A DNA stretch of 64,000 bases from assembly GCA_036741355.1 (NCBI GenBank), contig DAINSK010000022.1:1-64000 (forward strand), given 5' to 3'. Origin of the DNA: JBBRGK01 sp036741355. GTDB taxonomy: Bacteria; Chloroflexota; Dehalococcoidia; CAUJGQ01. Below are positions 10,486-19,627 of this stretch, one piece after another. Under the pieces are notes generated by a model that did no database searches, was not told the DNA's origin, and saw nothing but the letters and a program-made list of their open reading frames with translations. The number at the start of each line of letters is the position of its first letter. Position 1 is the first letter of the stretch. Both the position numbers and the translations under genes were made by a program.

Positions 10486-11481
10486 TCAGCGTGTTCGCGG
10501 GTTGAGGACATCATTGAGCGCGTCACCCAGCAGCGCGTAGGACAGGAAGAGGAGGACCGCGATCGAGCCCGGCACGAGCAGGACATGTGGGTGCGCTTGG
10601 ACTGTCCGAACTCCGGAACCGGCATAAATCAACGCGCCGAAGCTTGGCGTTCCGAGCTTCACGCCAAGACCGAAGAAGCTCAACGCGATCTCCGACAGCG
10701 CGATCGCGCCCAGTGACGTCGTTGTACCGAGCACAACCAGGTGGCGAATATTCGGAAACACGTGGTCCCAAAGGACGCGCCCAGTCGATGCACCCATAGA
10801 CTCGGCCGCAAGCACGTAGTCCGATTGGCGAACGGCGAGGACCTGCGACCGAATCAGGCGCTCCAATCCCACCCAGTCGACCATCGAGAGAACCAGGAAT
10901 AGAAAGAAGACGTCGGCAATGCCTGTCTGCAGGCTGCTGCCGATGATCGGCCAATTGTACCCGTGTCGGATCCAGGCATCGAAGCGAGGCCGCAGCGTTC
11001 CCGCGAGCAAGAATAAGAGCAAGAGATCTGGAATGCTCCCCAAAGCCTCGCCCATGCGGTTGATCAACCCATCGATCAAACCGCGCAGGTAACCCGCGAG
11101 CAGCCCGAGACCAACGCCCAGGAACAACCCGCCGGTCACCACCACCGCGACGGTGATCTCGAGCGTCGTCCGCGTCGCATAGACGACGCGGCTGAACAGA
11201 TCGCGGCCGAGCTGATCGGTGCCCAGCAGGTGTTTGCTGCTTGGCCCCTGCAGTACCGACTGTTTCTTGATGTCCTGCTGCGAATAGCTGTATGGGGCGA
11301 TGAGCGGAGCGAAGATTCCACACACGTAGAACAACGATATAAAGCAAAGAGCGACGATGGCGAGCTTTCGTTTCAAAAAACTGCGAATAAACGTACGCCA
11401 GGCAGAAGACGGACGCCTGCCAGCTTCCAGCTGTTCGAATTCAATGACTGCAATCCCACCTTCGGTCGTCGAATGTTGCAT
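10486..11481 (-). CDS. Peptide/nickel ABC transporter permease, DppC/OppC type
   Basis: A 331-residue integral membrane protein with an N-terminal OppC-like segment (RSFLKRKLAIVALCFISLFYVCGIFAPLIAPY) and the binding-protein-dependent transport domain. The EAA loop (AAESMGASTGRVLWDHVFPN), which contacts the ATPase, is present. The GTDQLGRDLFSRVVY motif is typical of DppC/OppC. Its start overlaps the last base of the dppB stop, so the two permeases are translationally coupled. Neither ATPase gene (dppD, dppF) follows within the window, so the permease must use ATPases encoded elsewhere or be incomplete. Confidence 0.93.
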   Translation of the reverse strand: MQHSTTEGGIAVIEFEQLEAGRRPSSAWRTFIRSFLKRKLAIVALCFISLFYVCGIFAPLIAPYSYSQQDIKKQSVLQGPSSKHLLGTDQLGRDLFSRVVYATRTTLEITVAVVVTGGLFLGVGLGLLAGYLRGLIDGLINRMGEALGSIPDLLLLFLLAGTLRPRFDAWIRHGYNWPIIGSSLQTGIADVFFLFLVLSMVDWVGLERLIRSQVLAVRQSDYVLAAESMGASTGRVLWDHVFPNIRHLVVLGTTTSLGAIALSEIALSFFGLGVKLGTPSFGALIYAGSGVRTVQAHPHVLLVPGSIAVLLFLSYALLGDALNDVLNPRTR

Positions 11482-12425
11482 TACGCCATATCCAACCGAA
11501 TTCGCGGGTCGATCACGGTATAGATGATATCCAGTGTAATATTCGCAAGGATGAAAGCAATTGCACTAAATAGTGTGATGGCCATGAACTCGTCGTAGTC
11601 ACGGCTGCCGATCGAAGAAATTGCTTCCGCCCCTACGCCGGGAATACCGAAAAGGAACTCGACGAAGAAAGTGCCGGTGAAGAGGAAGAAGAGCGACGTG
11701 ATGATTCCCGTGACTATCGGCAGCATCGCGTTGCGCAGCACGTGACGGTACATGACCGTCCTCTCCCCGAGCCCTTTAGCCCTGGCGGTCCGCACAAACT
11801 CTTCCTCTAGAACCTGCAGCATGGAGATCCGCATCAGCCGCGCGATTCCTGCTAATGCCGGTACCGTAAGCGTGATCGTTGGCAAGATCACGGCGGCGTC
11901 GAACAGACCGTGCCATCCACTTACAGGAAGCCATTTGAGCTTGGCCGCGAAAACGACCTGGAGCACGGGGATGATCAGGACAACGGGGATCGCTGAAAGC
12001 AAGAGCAGGAACGCGGTTAATGACGGATCCTGCCAGTGCCCGCGGCGCAAGGCGAGGTACACGCCGATCGGCATTCCGATACCGAAGGTCAGAATGAAGG
12101 GATAGATGTTCTCCTGAATCGAGATCCACATCTTTGGAAAGAGTACGTCGCCGACTTTGACGTTGGGGCGTCTGATGCTCTCTCCGAGATCTCCGTGAAG
12201 CAGGCCCCCCATATAACGGACGTACTGCACGGGAACCGGGTCGTCGAGATGCAGCAGGTGCTTGATGCGGGCTACGGCCTCCGGCGTCGCCCGTCCCCCC
12301 GTGCGCACCGTAACCGGATCGCCGGGAGCATATCGCCCAAGCCAAAACGTTCCGGCCGTAACGATCAGGACCACGGGAATCGCCGCCAGCAGGCGGCGCA
12401 CAAGAAAGGGAACTACGCCCGTCAT
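11481..12425 (-). CDS. Peptide/nickel ABC transporter permease, DppB/OppB type
   Basis: A 314-residue membrane protein with six predicted helices. It begins with the DppB pattern (FLVRRLLAAIPVVLIVTAGTFWL) followed by the PGDPVTVRTGG periplasmic stretch. The EAA motif is visible as RTARAKGLGERTVMYRHVLRNA. The length matches DppB/OppB. It lies between the solute-binding protein gene and dppC, reading the same way. The three form an oligopeptide, dipeptide or nickel importer. The substrate cannot be determined from sequence. Confidence 0.93.
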   Translation of the reverse strand: MTGVVPFLVRRLLAAIPVVLIVTAGTFWLGRYAPGDPVTVRTGGRATPEAVARIKHLLHLDDPVPVQYVRYMGGLLHGDLGESIRRPNVKVGDVLFPKMWISIQENIYPFILTFGIGMPIGVYLALRRGHWQDPSLTAFLLLLSAIPVVLIIPVLQVVFAAKLKWLPVSGWHGLFDAAVILPTITLTVPALAGIARLMRISMLQVLEEEFVRTARAKGLGERTVMYRHVLRNAMLPIVTGIITSLFFLFTGTFFVEFLFGIPGVGAEAISSIGSRDYDEFMAITLFSAIAFILANITLDIIYTVIDPRIRLDMA

Positions 12426-12440
12426 AGCTCACCCTGGAAA

Positions 12441-12467
12441 GCGGAGACCGGCCGTGGCCGGTCCCCG
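12441..12467 (-). other. Intercistronic hairpin between binding protein and permease genes
   Basis: An 8-bp perfect inverted repeat GACCGGCC/GGCCGGTC with a two-base loop, extended by GC-rich flanks, lies in the 61-bp gap between the binding-protein and dppB genes. It lacks a T run. Stems like this often stabilise the upstream message, so the binding protein is made in excess over the permeases (inference from other importers). Confidence 0.5.
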
Positions 12468-12486
12468 CTCCAATCCCGTGTCGGGG

Positions 12487-14199
12487 TCACTTCTGCAGCG
12501 AAATGTAACGATAGATGGGAATGATCATCCCCGGAATGTCGTAGCCCTTGACGTACGGTTTCACGACCAGGTTCGTCTGTTCGTAAAACAATGGCAACCA
12601 GGCCGCATCGTCGACGATCATCTGTTCGGCCTGTTGGTAAAGCTGCGTTCTCTTGGTGGCATCTTGCTCTGTCCTTGCCTTGACGAGCAGATCGTCCACC
12701 TGAGGGTTGCTGTACTTGCCCTCGTTCAGGCTGCTCTGGCTGTAAAACTTGAGGTCGAGGAAGTTTTCAGGGTCAGGGTAGTCGGCTTCCCAACCGGCAT
12801 CCCAGATCTGGTACTTTCCCTTCTGCGAGTCCGTGAGGAACGTGGCCGGTTCGACCTGTTGAGGGTCAACGGTGATCCCGAGGTTGTCCTTCCACATCTG
12901 GAGGATCGCCTCGTCCACGGGCCCGACGCCGGCGCCCGCCCCCGCGGTAGTGAACTGAATGGGCGGTAACTTTCCGGCATACTTTGACTGCTGAATGAGC
13001 AGTTTGGCCTGGTTGGCGTCGAACCCGATCGCTTTCAGATCCTTGTTGAAGCCGGGCATTCCCGGCGGCAGTATGCCGTCCGCCTTGGTGATTACGTCCT
13101 TCAAGATCACGTCGGTAAGCTGCTGCTTGTCGATCGCCATCGTGAACGCCTGCCGCACCTTCGGATCGTCAAACGGGGGCGTCTGCGTGTTGAACGCTAC
13201 GTAGAACGTTGCCAGCACGGGCTTGTTGACGTATTCCTTGTTCAGCGGCTCGTTTTTGTCCCGCACACGTTCGATGTCGCTGATGCCGATTGGACTGATA
13301 TCGATCTCGCCGTTCTCGTACTGGGTTAGCGGCGACCCACCCGCCAGAGAGAATGAGATCTGACCGACTTGCGGCACACCCAGGTGGTAACGGTCGTTTG
13401 CGGTGAGCGTGATGCTTTCGCCGATCTTCCATTCCTTGAGCTTGAAAGGACCGGTGCCGTTGGGATGGCGGGTCCAGTTCCGCTTGTCCGATTCGACCTG
13501 TTTCTTCTCTACGACGTAAGCGGTCGGGAACGTGAGCTTCTTGAGGAAGTACGGCTTGGCCGCGTCAATCGTGATCTGCAGCGTCTGTTCGTCGATGACC
13601 TTGATACCCGAGATCTCTTTCGCCTTACCACGGATCATGTCCCTGGCGCCGACGATGTCGCCCAGGTACTGATCGGCTGTCGTTGAGCCGGTGTCCTGGT
13701 TGGCGGCGCGTTCCATCGAGTACTTGAAGTCCTGAGCCGTCACCTTGCTATTGCTGTTCTGAAAGACGACGTCATCGCGCAGCTTGAACGTATAGACCGT
13801 GCCGTCCGAGCTAATCTGGGGCAGATCTTTGGCGATGTCCGGGACGACGTTGAGACTTTTATCGAGCTGTACCAACCCGCCAAAGATTTCGACGATGTAC
13901 GTTGCCGAGCTCGTATCGAACGCCAGCGCGGGGTCGAGCGTCAGCGGGTCGTCCCCGGGCAGCCGCAGCTCGCCGCCTTTAACGTTGCTGCTCGGCGCCT
14001 TCCCCGAATTGTTCGCCTTGCTGCTGTTATTGCTGTTGCTTTTGTTGGCGGTATTCGAGCTCGTGGCGCTGTTGGTAGATTTGCTCGAGCTAGAGCTCGA
14101 GCCGTTGCCGTGTGTTACCACGACGATCGAAAGGGCTACCACCCCGATAACTAGAACTCCCACCACACCGGCGAGAATCCCGAGGAGCTTGTTGCTCAC
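12487..14199 (-). CDS. Peptide ABC transporter substrate-binding protein (SBP family 5), membrane-anchored
   Basis: A 570-residue family 5 solute-binding protein. Residues 4-29 form one hydrophobic segment. About 45 residues rich in Ser, Asn and Lys follow, then the binding domain (LRLPGDDPLTLDPALAFDTSSA through PLFYEQTNLVVKPYVKGYDI). No lipobox cysteine follows the hydrophobic segment, so the protein is probably held by an uncleaved N-terminal anchor with a flexible linker rather than a lipid. It captures peptides or similar ligands outside the membrane for the two downstream permeases. The linker is unusually long and low in complexity. Confidence 0.9.
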   Translation of the reverse strand: MSNKLLGILAGVVGVLVIGVVALSIVVVTHGNGSSSSSSKSTNSATSSNTANKSNSNNSSKANNSGKAPSSNVKGGELRLPGDDPLTLDPALAFDTSSATYIVEIFGGLVQLDKSLNVVPDIAKDLPQISSDGTVYTFKLRDDVVFQNSNSKVTAQDFKYSMERAANQDTGSTTADQYLGDIVGARDMIRGKAKEISGIKVIDEQTLQITIDAAKPYFLKKLTFPTAYVVEKKQVESDKRNWTRHPNGTGPFKLKEWKIGESITLTANDRYHLGVPQVGQISFSLAGGSPLTQYENGEIDISPIGISDIERVRDKNEPLNKEYVNKPVLATFYVAFNTQTPPFDDPKVRQAFTMAIDKQQLTDVILKDVITKADGILPPGMPGFNKDLKAIGFDANQAKLLIQQSKYAGKLPPIQFTTAGAGAGVGPVDEAILQMWKDNLGITVDPQQVEPATFLTDSQKGKYQIWDAGWEADYPDPENFLDLKFYSQSSLNEGKYSNPQVDDLLVKARTEQDATKRTQLYQQAEQMIVDDAAWLPLFYEQTNLVVKPYVKGYDIPGMIIPIYRYISLQK

Positions 14200-14240
14200 C
14201 GTGCCGCCTCCCTACCCACTCCACCTGGAAAGTGGGCCGA

Positions 14241-16034
14241 TCATACCAGATCGAGTGCTATATGGAGATCGTGAAGCTGCTTTTCGTCAACAAGAGACGG
14301 GGCTCCGGTCATCGGATCGGCCGCGCTCTTTGTCTTCGGAAACGCAATCACTTCGCGTATGTCGGTTTCGCCCACCAGCAGAGCCACGATCCGGTCGATC
14401 CCCGGGGCGATGCCGCCGTGCGGCGGCGCCCCGTATTGGAACGCCTCCAACATATGACCGAATCGTTCTTCCTGGTCCGCCGGAGATATGCCCAGGAGGT
14501 CGAAAATCTTCCGCTGCATCTGTTGGTCGTGAATGCGGATGCTGCCGCTCGCCAGTTCCCAGCCGTTGCATACGAGGTCGTAGGCGCGGCTGCGGGCGGC
14601 GCCTGGATCGCTGTCAAGGAGCGCGAGATCTTCGGACATCGGCGCGGTAAACAGGTGGTGCGACGCCTGCCAGCGGCCCTCGACTTCGCTCCACTCAAAC
14701 ATCGGAAATTCGGTGATGAATAGGAACGCCAGAACACTGGCATCGGCCAGGTCTTGCTGACCGGCCAGGGTTCGCCGCACAAGATCCAAGCCGGCATTGA
14801 CCGTCGCCGGCCGATCGGCAACCAGCATGATCATGTCGCCTCGAGCGGCGCCCGATCGTTCGGCAAGCGCTTTTACCGCTTCAAGCGTCAAATAGCGCGC
14901 TGCCGGCGATCGCACGTCGTCCATTGTCAGGTCATCCAGATGACCTTCTCCTTGCAGCGCGATCGTGACCATTCCCTTGGCGCCGCGGGTCTTCACGAGG
15001 TCGATGAACTCGTCCGCTTGTCTCCGCGTGAAGGTAGCTCCGCGCGGCGCAACCAGCCCTCGCACCTGGCCACCGGATGCAATCGCACCGCTGAACACGC
15101 CGAACCGGCTGTTCGCCAGGAGGTCAGTCGCATCGAATAGCTCGAGACCGTAGCGGAGATCGGGTTTGTCGGTGCCGAATCGGCGCATCGACTCAGCGTA
15201 GGTCATCCGCGGAAATGGGACCGGAACTGTAAACTGCGGCGCCAGCTTCTGCACCATGCCGGTCATCATCGTTTCGATCAGCTCGAAGATGTCCTCTTCT
15301 TCGACGAAGCTGACCTCCAGATCGAGTTGGGTGAACTCGGGCTGGCGGTCGCCGCGCAGATCTTCATCGCGAAAGCAGCGCGCGATCTGGAAGTAGCGCT
15401 CAAGTCCGGCCACCATCAATAGTTGCTTCAACTGTTGGGGCGATTGCGGCAGAGCGTAGAAATGACCCGGATGAACGCGGCTGGGTACAAGGTAGTCGCG
15501 GGCGCCTTCGGGCGTGCTCTTGAGCAGGATGGGTGTCTCGATTTCGATGAAGTCGCGGTCGGTCATGAAGTCGCGGATAAACTTCACGACTTTATGGCGA
15601 ATCACAAGGTTATCGCGCATCCGCCTGCGACGCAGGTCGAGGTAGCGATACTTTAGCCGCAGCTGCTCCGAGACTTCAGTGGTGTCTTCGTTGATGTAGA
15701 ACGGCGGCGTCCTAGAAGGGTTCAGGACTTGGGCAGCCGTAGCGGCGACCTCCAATTCTCCGGTCGGCAGTTTCGGATTGACCCATCGAGGCTCGCGCAA
15801 GACTACGGTGCCGGTCACCTGGAGCACGTACTCGCTGCGCACCTCCGAGGCCACGGCGTGCGCGGCCGGCTCGGTTGAACGGTCAAACTTCACCTGCACG
15901 ATTCCGGAAGCGTCGCGCAGGTCGATAAAGACGATGCCGCCCTGGTCGCGCCGGGTATGGACCCATCCCGCAAGTACGACCGTCTGGCCGGCGTCGGCGG
16001 GCGAAAGCTCACCGCAATTTCGCGACTTGAGCAC
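14241..16034 (-). CDS. aspS: Aspartyl-tRNA synthetase, bacterial type
   Basis: A class II synthetase of about 597 residues with an OB-fold anticodon domain, the bacterial GAD insertion (GLVAPRGATFTRRQADEF region) and motif 3 (GGIAPGIDRIVALL). I chose the GTG at 16034 because GGGAG lies six bases upstream; a longer frame to 16085 has no such site. In the anticodon-domain RRD-x-G motif the x is Gln. Discriminating enzymes usually have Leu there and non-discriminating ones His, so tRNA(Asn) recognition cannot be predicted. A second, archaeal-type AspRS is encoded at 28022-29323. Confidence 0.94.
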   Translation of the reverse strand: MLKSRNCGELSPADAGQTVVLAGWVHTRRDQGGIVFIDLRDASGIVQVKFDRSTEPAAHAVASEVRSEYVLQVTGTVVLREPRWVNPKLPTGELEVAATAAQVLNPSRTPPFYINEDTTEVSEQLRLKYRYLDLRRRRMRDNLVIRHKVVKFIRDFMTDRDFIEIETPILLKSTPEGARDYLVPSRVHPGHFYALPQSPQQLKQLLMVAGLERYFQIARCFRDEDLRGDRQPEFTQLDLEVSFVEEEDIFELIETMMTGMVQKLAPQFTVPVPFPRMTYAESMRRFGTDKPDLRYGLELFDATDLLANSRFGVFSGAIASGGQVRGLVAPRGATFTRRQADEFIDLVKTRGAKGMVTIALQGEGHLDDLTMDDVRSPAARYLTLEAVKALAERSGAARGDMIMLVADRPATVNAGLDLVRRTLAGQQDLADASVLAFLFITEFPMFEWSEVEGRWQASHHLFTAPMSEDLALLDSDPGAARSRAYDLVCNGWELASGSIRIHDQQMQRKIFDLLGISPADQEERFGHMLEAFQYGAPPHGGIAPGIDRIVALLVGETDIREVIAFPKTKSAADPMTGAPSLVDEKQLHDLHIALDLV

Positions 16035-16118
16035 GCATGTCTCCCACGTCAACCGTTGGGAAAGTCGGTTTGTGACGGGCTTCACCCAATGCTAGCATGG
16101 CGTCGAGGAAGGCTCTAC

Positions 16119-17393
16119 GTGCGCGAACGATTTGTAGTCGGAGCGGCATCCACCCCGATCGGGCTCTACTTGCACCTGCCGTTTTGCGACCACAAATGCG
16201 CGTATTGCGACTTCAATTCGTACGCGGGGCTCGATCACCTAATCCCGGTATACACGGATGCCCTGGTCGACGACATTGCAGGCTGGAACGTGCCAGCCGC
16301 AGGCCGGGCAGTCAGCACGATATTCTTCGGCGGCGGCACTCCGAGCCTTACCCCGCTACCGCAGCTAGAGCGCATCCTTGCCACCGTATACCAATCGTTC
16401 TCGGTTTCACCCACGGCCGAAGTGACGCTGGAAGCCAACCCTGGGACCGTCGACGAGGAGTACTTACGAGGCTTGCGTCGCCTCGGCTTCAACCGGCTCA
16501 GCCTGGGTGTCCAGAGCTTCGATGACGGCGAACTGAGCATGCTCGATCGCATTCACGATAGGCAACAGGCGATTACGGCATACAAGCTGGCCAGAATATC
16601 CGGGTTCGACGACATCAACCTCGACCTGATGTTCGGGTTACAGGGCCAGGACCTGGACGGCTGGAAACGAAACCTGGAAATCGGCGCGGAATTGTCGCCG
16701 GATCATCTGTCGCTCTACGGTTTGACCATCGAAGTCGGTACCAAGCTAGCCTGGCAGGTGCGGGAGGGGATCGCGCCCGAGCCGGACCCCGATTTGCAGG
16801 CCGATATGTACGAGCTTGCGGCGGACGTTATGCAGCGAAACGGTTACGTCCAATACGAAATCTCAAACTGGAGCCGCCCCGGCAAGGAGTGCCGCCACAA
16901 CCTCATCTACTGGCGCAACCGGCCGTATCTCGGCCTCGGGGCCGGCGCCCACTCCTATTTTCTGGGCAAGCGCTTCGCTATGGTGACGGCTCCCGCCGCG
17001 TACATCGCCCGAGTGGCGCAGGCGCGCGGCGGCAAGGCCGCAAACGACGAGCAACTGGCCACGTTGTTCCCGCAGATCGCCTCCGAGTACCGCGTCGACC
17101 AGTTGACCGACGCGTCCGACACCGCCATCCTCGGTCTGCGCTTGAACGAGGGTCTTGATATCGCCGGCTTCCAGCGCCGCTATGGCGTCACGCCCGACGC
17201 GCTGGCCGGTCCCGCCCTTTCCGAGCTCACGGAATTCGGACTGCTTAAACGCAGCGGCGGTCGCATACGTCTCACGCCAAGGGGAAGGCTGCTTTCAAAC
17301 GAAGTATTCGTTCGGCTCCTGCCGGGAGAACTGTCGCGGCCTGCGAGCCCGCGCGGCCTCGTTGACACTCTTTCTCCCTCAAACCTACGATGA
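16119..17393 (+). CDS. hemW: Radical SAM haem chaperone HemW (coproporphyrinogen oxidase-like)
   Basis: A radical SAM protein of about 424 residues with the cluster motif Cys23-x3-Cys27-x2-Cys30 followed by DF, the HemN/HemW signature. The FFGGGTPS and NRLSLGVQSFDD motifs are present, and the C-terminal HemN-like domain is complete. HemW proteins bind haem and are thought to deliver it; true HemN needs extra N-terminal residues absent here. I chose the GTG at 16119 because GAGGAAGG sits six bases upstream. An in-frame ATG at 16089 is an alternative. The gene is divergent from aspS. Confidence 0.9.
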   Translation: MRERFVVGAASTPIGLYLHLPFCDHKCAYCDFNSYAGLDHLIPVYTDALVDDIAGWNVPAAGRAVSTIFFGGGTPSLTPLPQLERILATVYQSFSVSPTAEVTLEANPGTVDEEYLRGLRRLGFNRLSLGVQSFDDGELSMLDRIHDRQQAITAYKLARISGFDDINLDLMFGLQGQDLDGWKRNLEIGAELSPDHLSLYGLTIEVGTKLAWQVREGIAPEPDPDLQADMYELAADVMQRNGYVQYEISNWSRPGKECRHNLIYWRNRPYLGLGAGAHSYFLGKRFAMVTAPAAYIARVAQARGGKAANDEQLATLFPQIASEYRVDQLTDASDTAILGLRLNEGLDIAGFQRRYGVTPDALAGPALSELTEFGLLKRSGGRIRLTPRGRLLSNEVFVRLLPGELSRPASPRGLVDTLSPSNLR

Positions 17394-17448
17394 CCACGTT
17401 CCGCGCCGAGCGTACGCCCCGGCCAATTGGACTAAACGAGGGCAACCG

Positions 17449-18144
17449 ATGACCAACCCGATCGTCGCCCGCGCACGCGGCGAAGGCCGCACGCTGCTAA
17501 ACGAGGTCGAATCCAAACAGCTTCTTGAGCAGGCCGGGATCAGCACCACGAAAGCGCGACTGGCCACGAGCGCCGAAGACGCCGTCGCCGCGGCCGGCGA
17601 GATCGGTTACCCGGTCGTGCTCAAGATCATGTCACCCGACATCAGCCACAAGAGCGACGTCGGCGGCGTCACGCTGAACCTGGCAGATGCGGCCGCTGTT
17701 CGCGCGGCGTTCGAGAATATGACGCGGCAGGTCAAAGCAGCGCAGCCGGCGGCACGCATCGATGGGGTTTCGGTCCAGAACATGGCTCGGCAGGGTACCG
17801 AAGTAATCGTCGGGATGACCAAAGACCCACAGTTCGGACCGGTGCTGATGTTCGGCCTTGGCGGCATCATGGTCGAAGTCCTGAAGGACGTCGCATTCCG
17901 CATCGTCCCGATCACCGAGCGCGACGCCGACCAGATGATCCACGACATCAAGGGCTTTCCCCTGCTGCAGGGGGTTCGCGGCCAGGAACCGGCCGACATC
18001 GACGCGCTGAAGCGGATGCTCCTGCAACTCTCACGGTTCGTCGAGGCCCACCCGGATATCGAAGAACTCGACTTGAATCCGGTCTTTGCCTACGAAGACG
18101 GCGCTCTCGCCGTCGATGCCCGTGTAGTGCTCACGCCCGTTTAA
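17449..18144 (+). CDS. ADP-forming acyl-CoA synthetase beta subunit (ATP-grasp)
   Basis: A 231-residue ATP-grasp protein like the separate beta subunit of ADP-forming acetyl-CoA synthetases. Visible family motifs are GYPVVLKIMSPDISHKSDVGGV, the GPVLMFGLGGIMVEVLKD glycine loop, and the terminal ELDLNPVFAYEDG. The enzyme couples cleavage of an acyl-CoA to ATP synthesis, or the reverse. The ATG at 17449 starts the conserved region; the upstream frame overlaps hemW. The alpha subunit follows after 29 bp, so the two form one enzyme. The acyl substrate is unknown. Confidence 0.9.
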   Translation: MTNPIVARARGEGRTLLNEVESKQLLEQAGISTTKARLATSAEDAVAAAGEIGYPVVLKIMSPDISHKSDVGGVTLNLADAAAVRAAFENMTRQVKAAQPAARIDGVSVQNMARQGTEVIVGMTKDPQFGPVLMFGLGGIMVEVLKDVAFRIVPITERDADQMIHDIKGFPLLQGVRGQEPADIDALKRMLLQLSRFVEAHPDIEELDLNPVFAYEDGALAVDARVVLTPV

Positions 18145-18173
18145 TCCGTCAAGCCCGCACGCTGGAGGGCCGA

Positions 18174-19601
18174 ATGCGCGACGTGGTACAGCGCCTCGAT
18201 CGAGTGCTCAACCCGCGCACCGTCGCCGTGGTCGGCGACAAGAAGGCGGGCGGTTACATGTGGCTCCGCAACATGAGCACCTTCAAAGGCAAGCTTTACT
18301 CAGTGCAGGTTAACCCGAACGACATTGCGGGCATCGAGGAGATGGGGGTACCGAACTTCACGAGCTTGCTGGACGTTCCCGACGACATCGACCTGGTGGT
18401 CTGTGCCGTGCCGAGACAGGTGGCCCCACGCGTCATCGCAGAGTGCATCCGGAAAAACGTCGGCGGTGTCCAGATGTTCACCTCTGGCTTTGCCGAAACG
18501 GGCGAGGAGCTTGGGGTGCAACTGCAGAAAACGATCACCGACGCGGCGGTCGAAAACGACCTGCTCATCGTGGGCCCCAACTGTATGGGCATCTACAACC
18601 CCCGCGCCGGCATCCGATTTTCCGCGGAACAGCCGGCGGGCGAAGGCGGAAGCATCGGCTTCATTTCGCAGAGCGGCACACACGGGATCAATTTTTCTCT
18701 GCTCGCCGCAACCAACGGGCTGAGGATGAGCAAAGTGATCAGTATCGGCAACGCGGTCGTGCTCGATGCTTCCGACTGCCTGGAGTATTTTGCCGCGGAC
18801 GCCGAAACAGAAGCGATCGGCATGTACGTCGAAGGCGTCCGCGACGGCCGGCGCTTCTTCCGTGTGCTGCGTGATGCGGCGCTGAAAAAACCTGTGGTCA
18901 TCTGGAAGGGCGGCCGCACTGAGGCAGGAGCACGGGCGACGCGATCGCATACCGCTTCGCTTGCTTCCTCCCAGGCGATCTGGGCAGCGATGATGCGGCA
19001 AACCGGAGCGGTCAGCGCCGATAACCTCGACGAATCCGTCGATCTCATGCAATTGCTGCGGCGCTGCAAGGCTGGAACGGGCACGCGCGTCGGCTTGATG
19101 GCGATGACCGGCGGCCAATCGGTGGTCATCAGCGACGCCTTCGCGTCTTCCGGGCTGGAAGTGCCGATGCTTGCGCAATCCTCATACGCGGAGCTATCGA
19201 CCTTCTTCAACGTTGTCGGCGGCAGCTACCAGAATCCGTTCGACATGGCGGGCACGATTGGCGGCGACCGCGAAAACCTCGACCGTCTGTTCCGCATCCT
19301 CGACGAGGATCCGAACATCGACGCGATCGCGACCGAGATCTCAGCCACCTTTATGTCACGCCGCTGGGCGAACAACCCGGAGCAGTTCGAAGAGTTTATC
19401 GGCAGGCTCGCGGCCCATAAGGATCGCTCGTCGAAACCGTTCCTCACGATCATGCACCCCGGTCACTCCGAGATTGAGGTGGCCAAGCAGCGTCCGCGAT
19501 TCCAGGATGCCGGCATTCCGGTGATTCCCAGCTTTGACCGCGCCGCGCGTGCGCTCCACCGTGTAATCGATTACCACCGCTTCCGTGCGCGAATGGGATA
19601 G
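18174..19601 (+). CDS. ADP-forming acyl-CoA synthetase alpha subunit (CoA-binding)
   Basis: A 475-residue protein with an N-terminal CoA-binding Rossmann domain (RTVAVVGDKKAGGYMWLRNM) and two succinyl-CoA ligase-like domains. The GPNCMGIYNPRAG and ISQSGTHGINF segments match the alpha subunit of ADP-forming synthetases. The catalytic His expected in the second ligase-like domain may be the one in ATRSHTAS (inference). It forms an operon with the beta gene just upstream. The split arrangement, rather than a fused protein, is common in archaea and some bacteria. Propionate, aryl acetate or branched acids are all possible substrates. Confidence 0.9.
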   Translation: MRDVVQRLDRVLNPRTVAVVGDKKAGGYMWLRNMSTFKGKLYSVQVNPNDIAGIEEMGVPNFTSLLDVPDDIDLVVCAVPRQVAPRVIAECIRKNVGGVQMFTSGFAETGEELGVQLQKTITDAAVENDLLIVGPNCMGIYNPRAGIRFSAEQPAGEGGSIGFISQSGTHGINFSLLAATNGLRMSKVISIGNAVVLDASDCLEYFAADAETEAIGMYVEGVRDGRRFFRVLRDAALKKPVVIWKGGRTEAGARATRSHTASLASSQAIWAAMMRQTGAVSADNLDESVDLMQLLRRCKAGTGTRVGLMAMTGGQSVVISDAFASSGLEVPMLAQSSYAELSTFFNVVGGSYQNPFDMAGTIGGDRENLDRLFRILDEDPNIDAIATEISATFMSRRWANNPEQFEEFIGRLAAHKDRSSKPFLTIMHPGHSEIEVAKQRPRFQDAGIPVIPSFDRAARALHRVIDYHRFRARMG

Positions 19602-19627
19602 CATGGGGGTGAGGCACTCCGCCAGCG

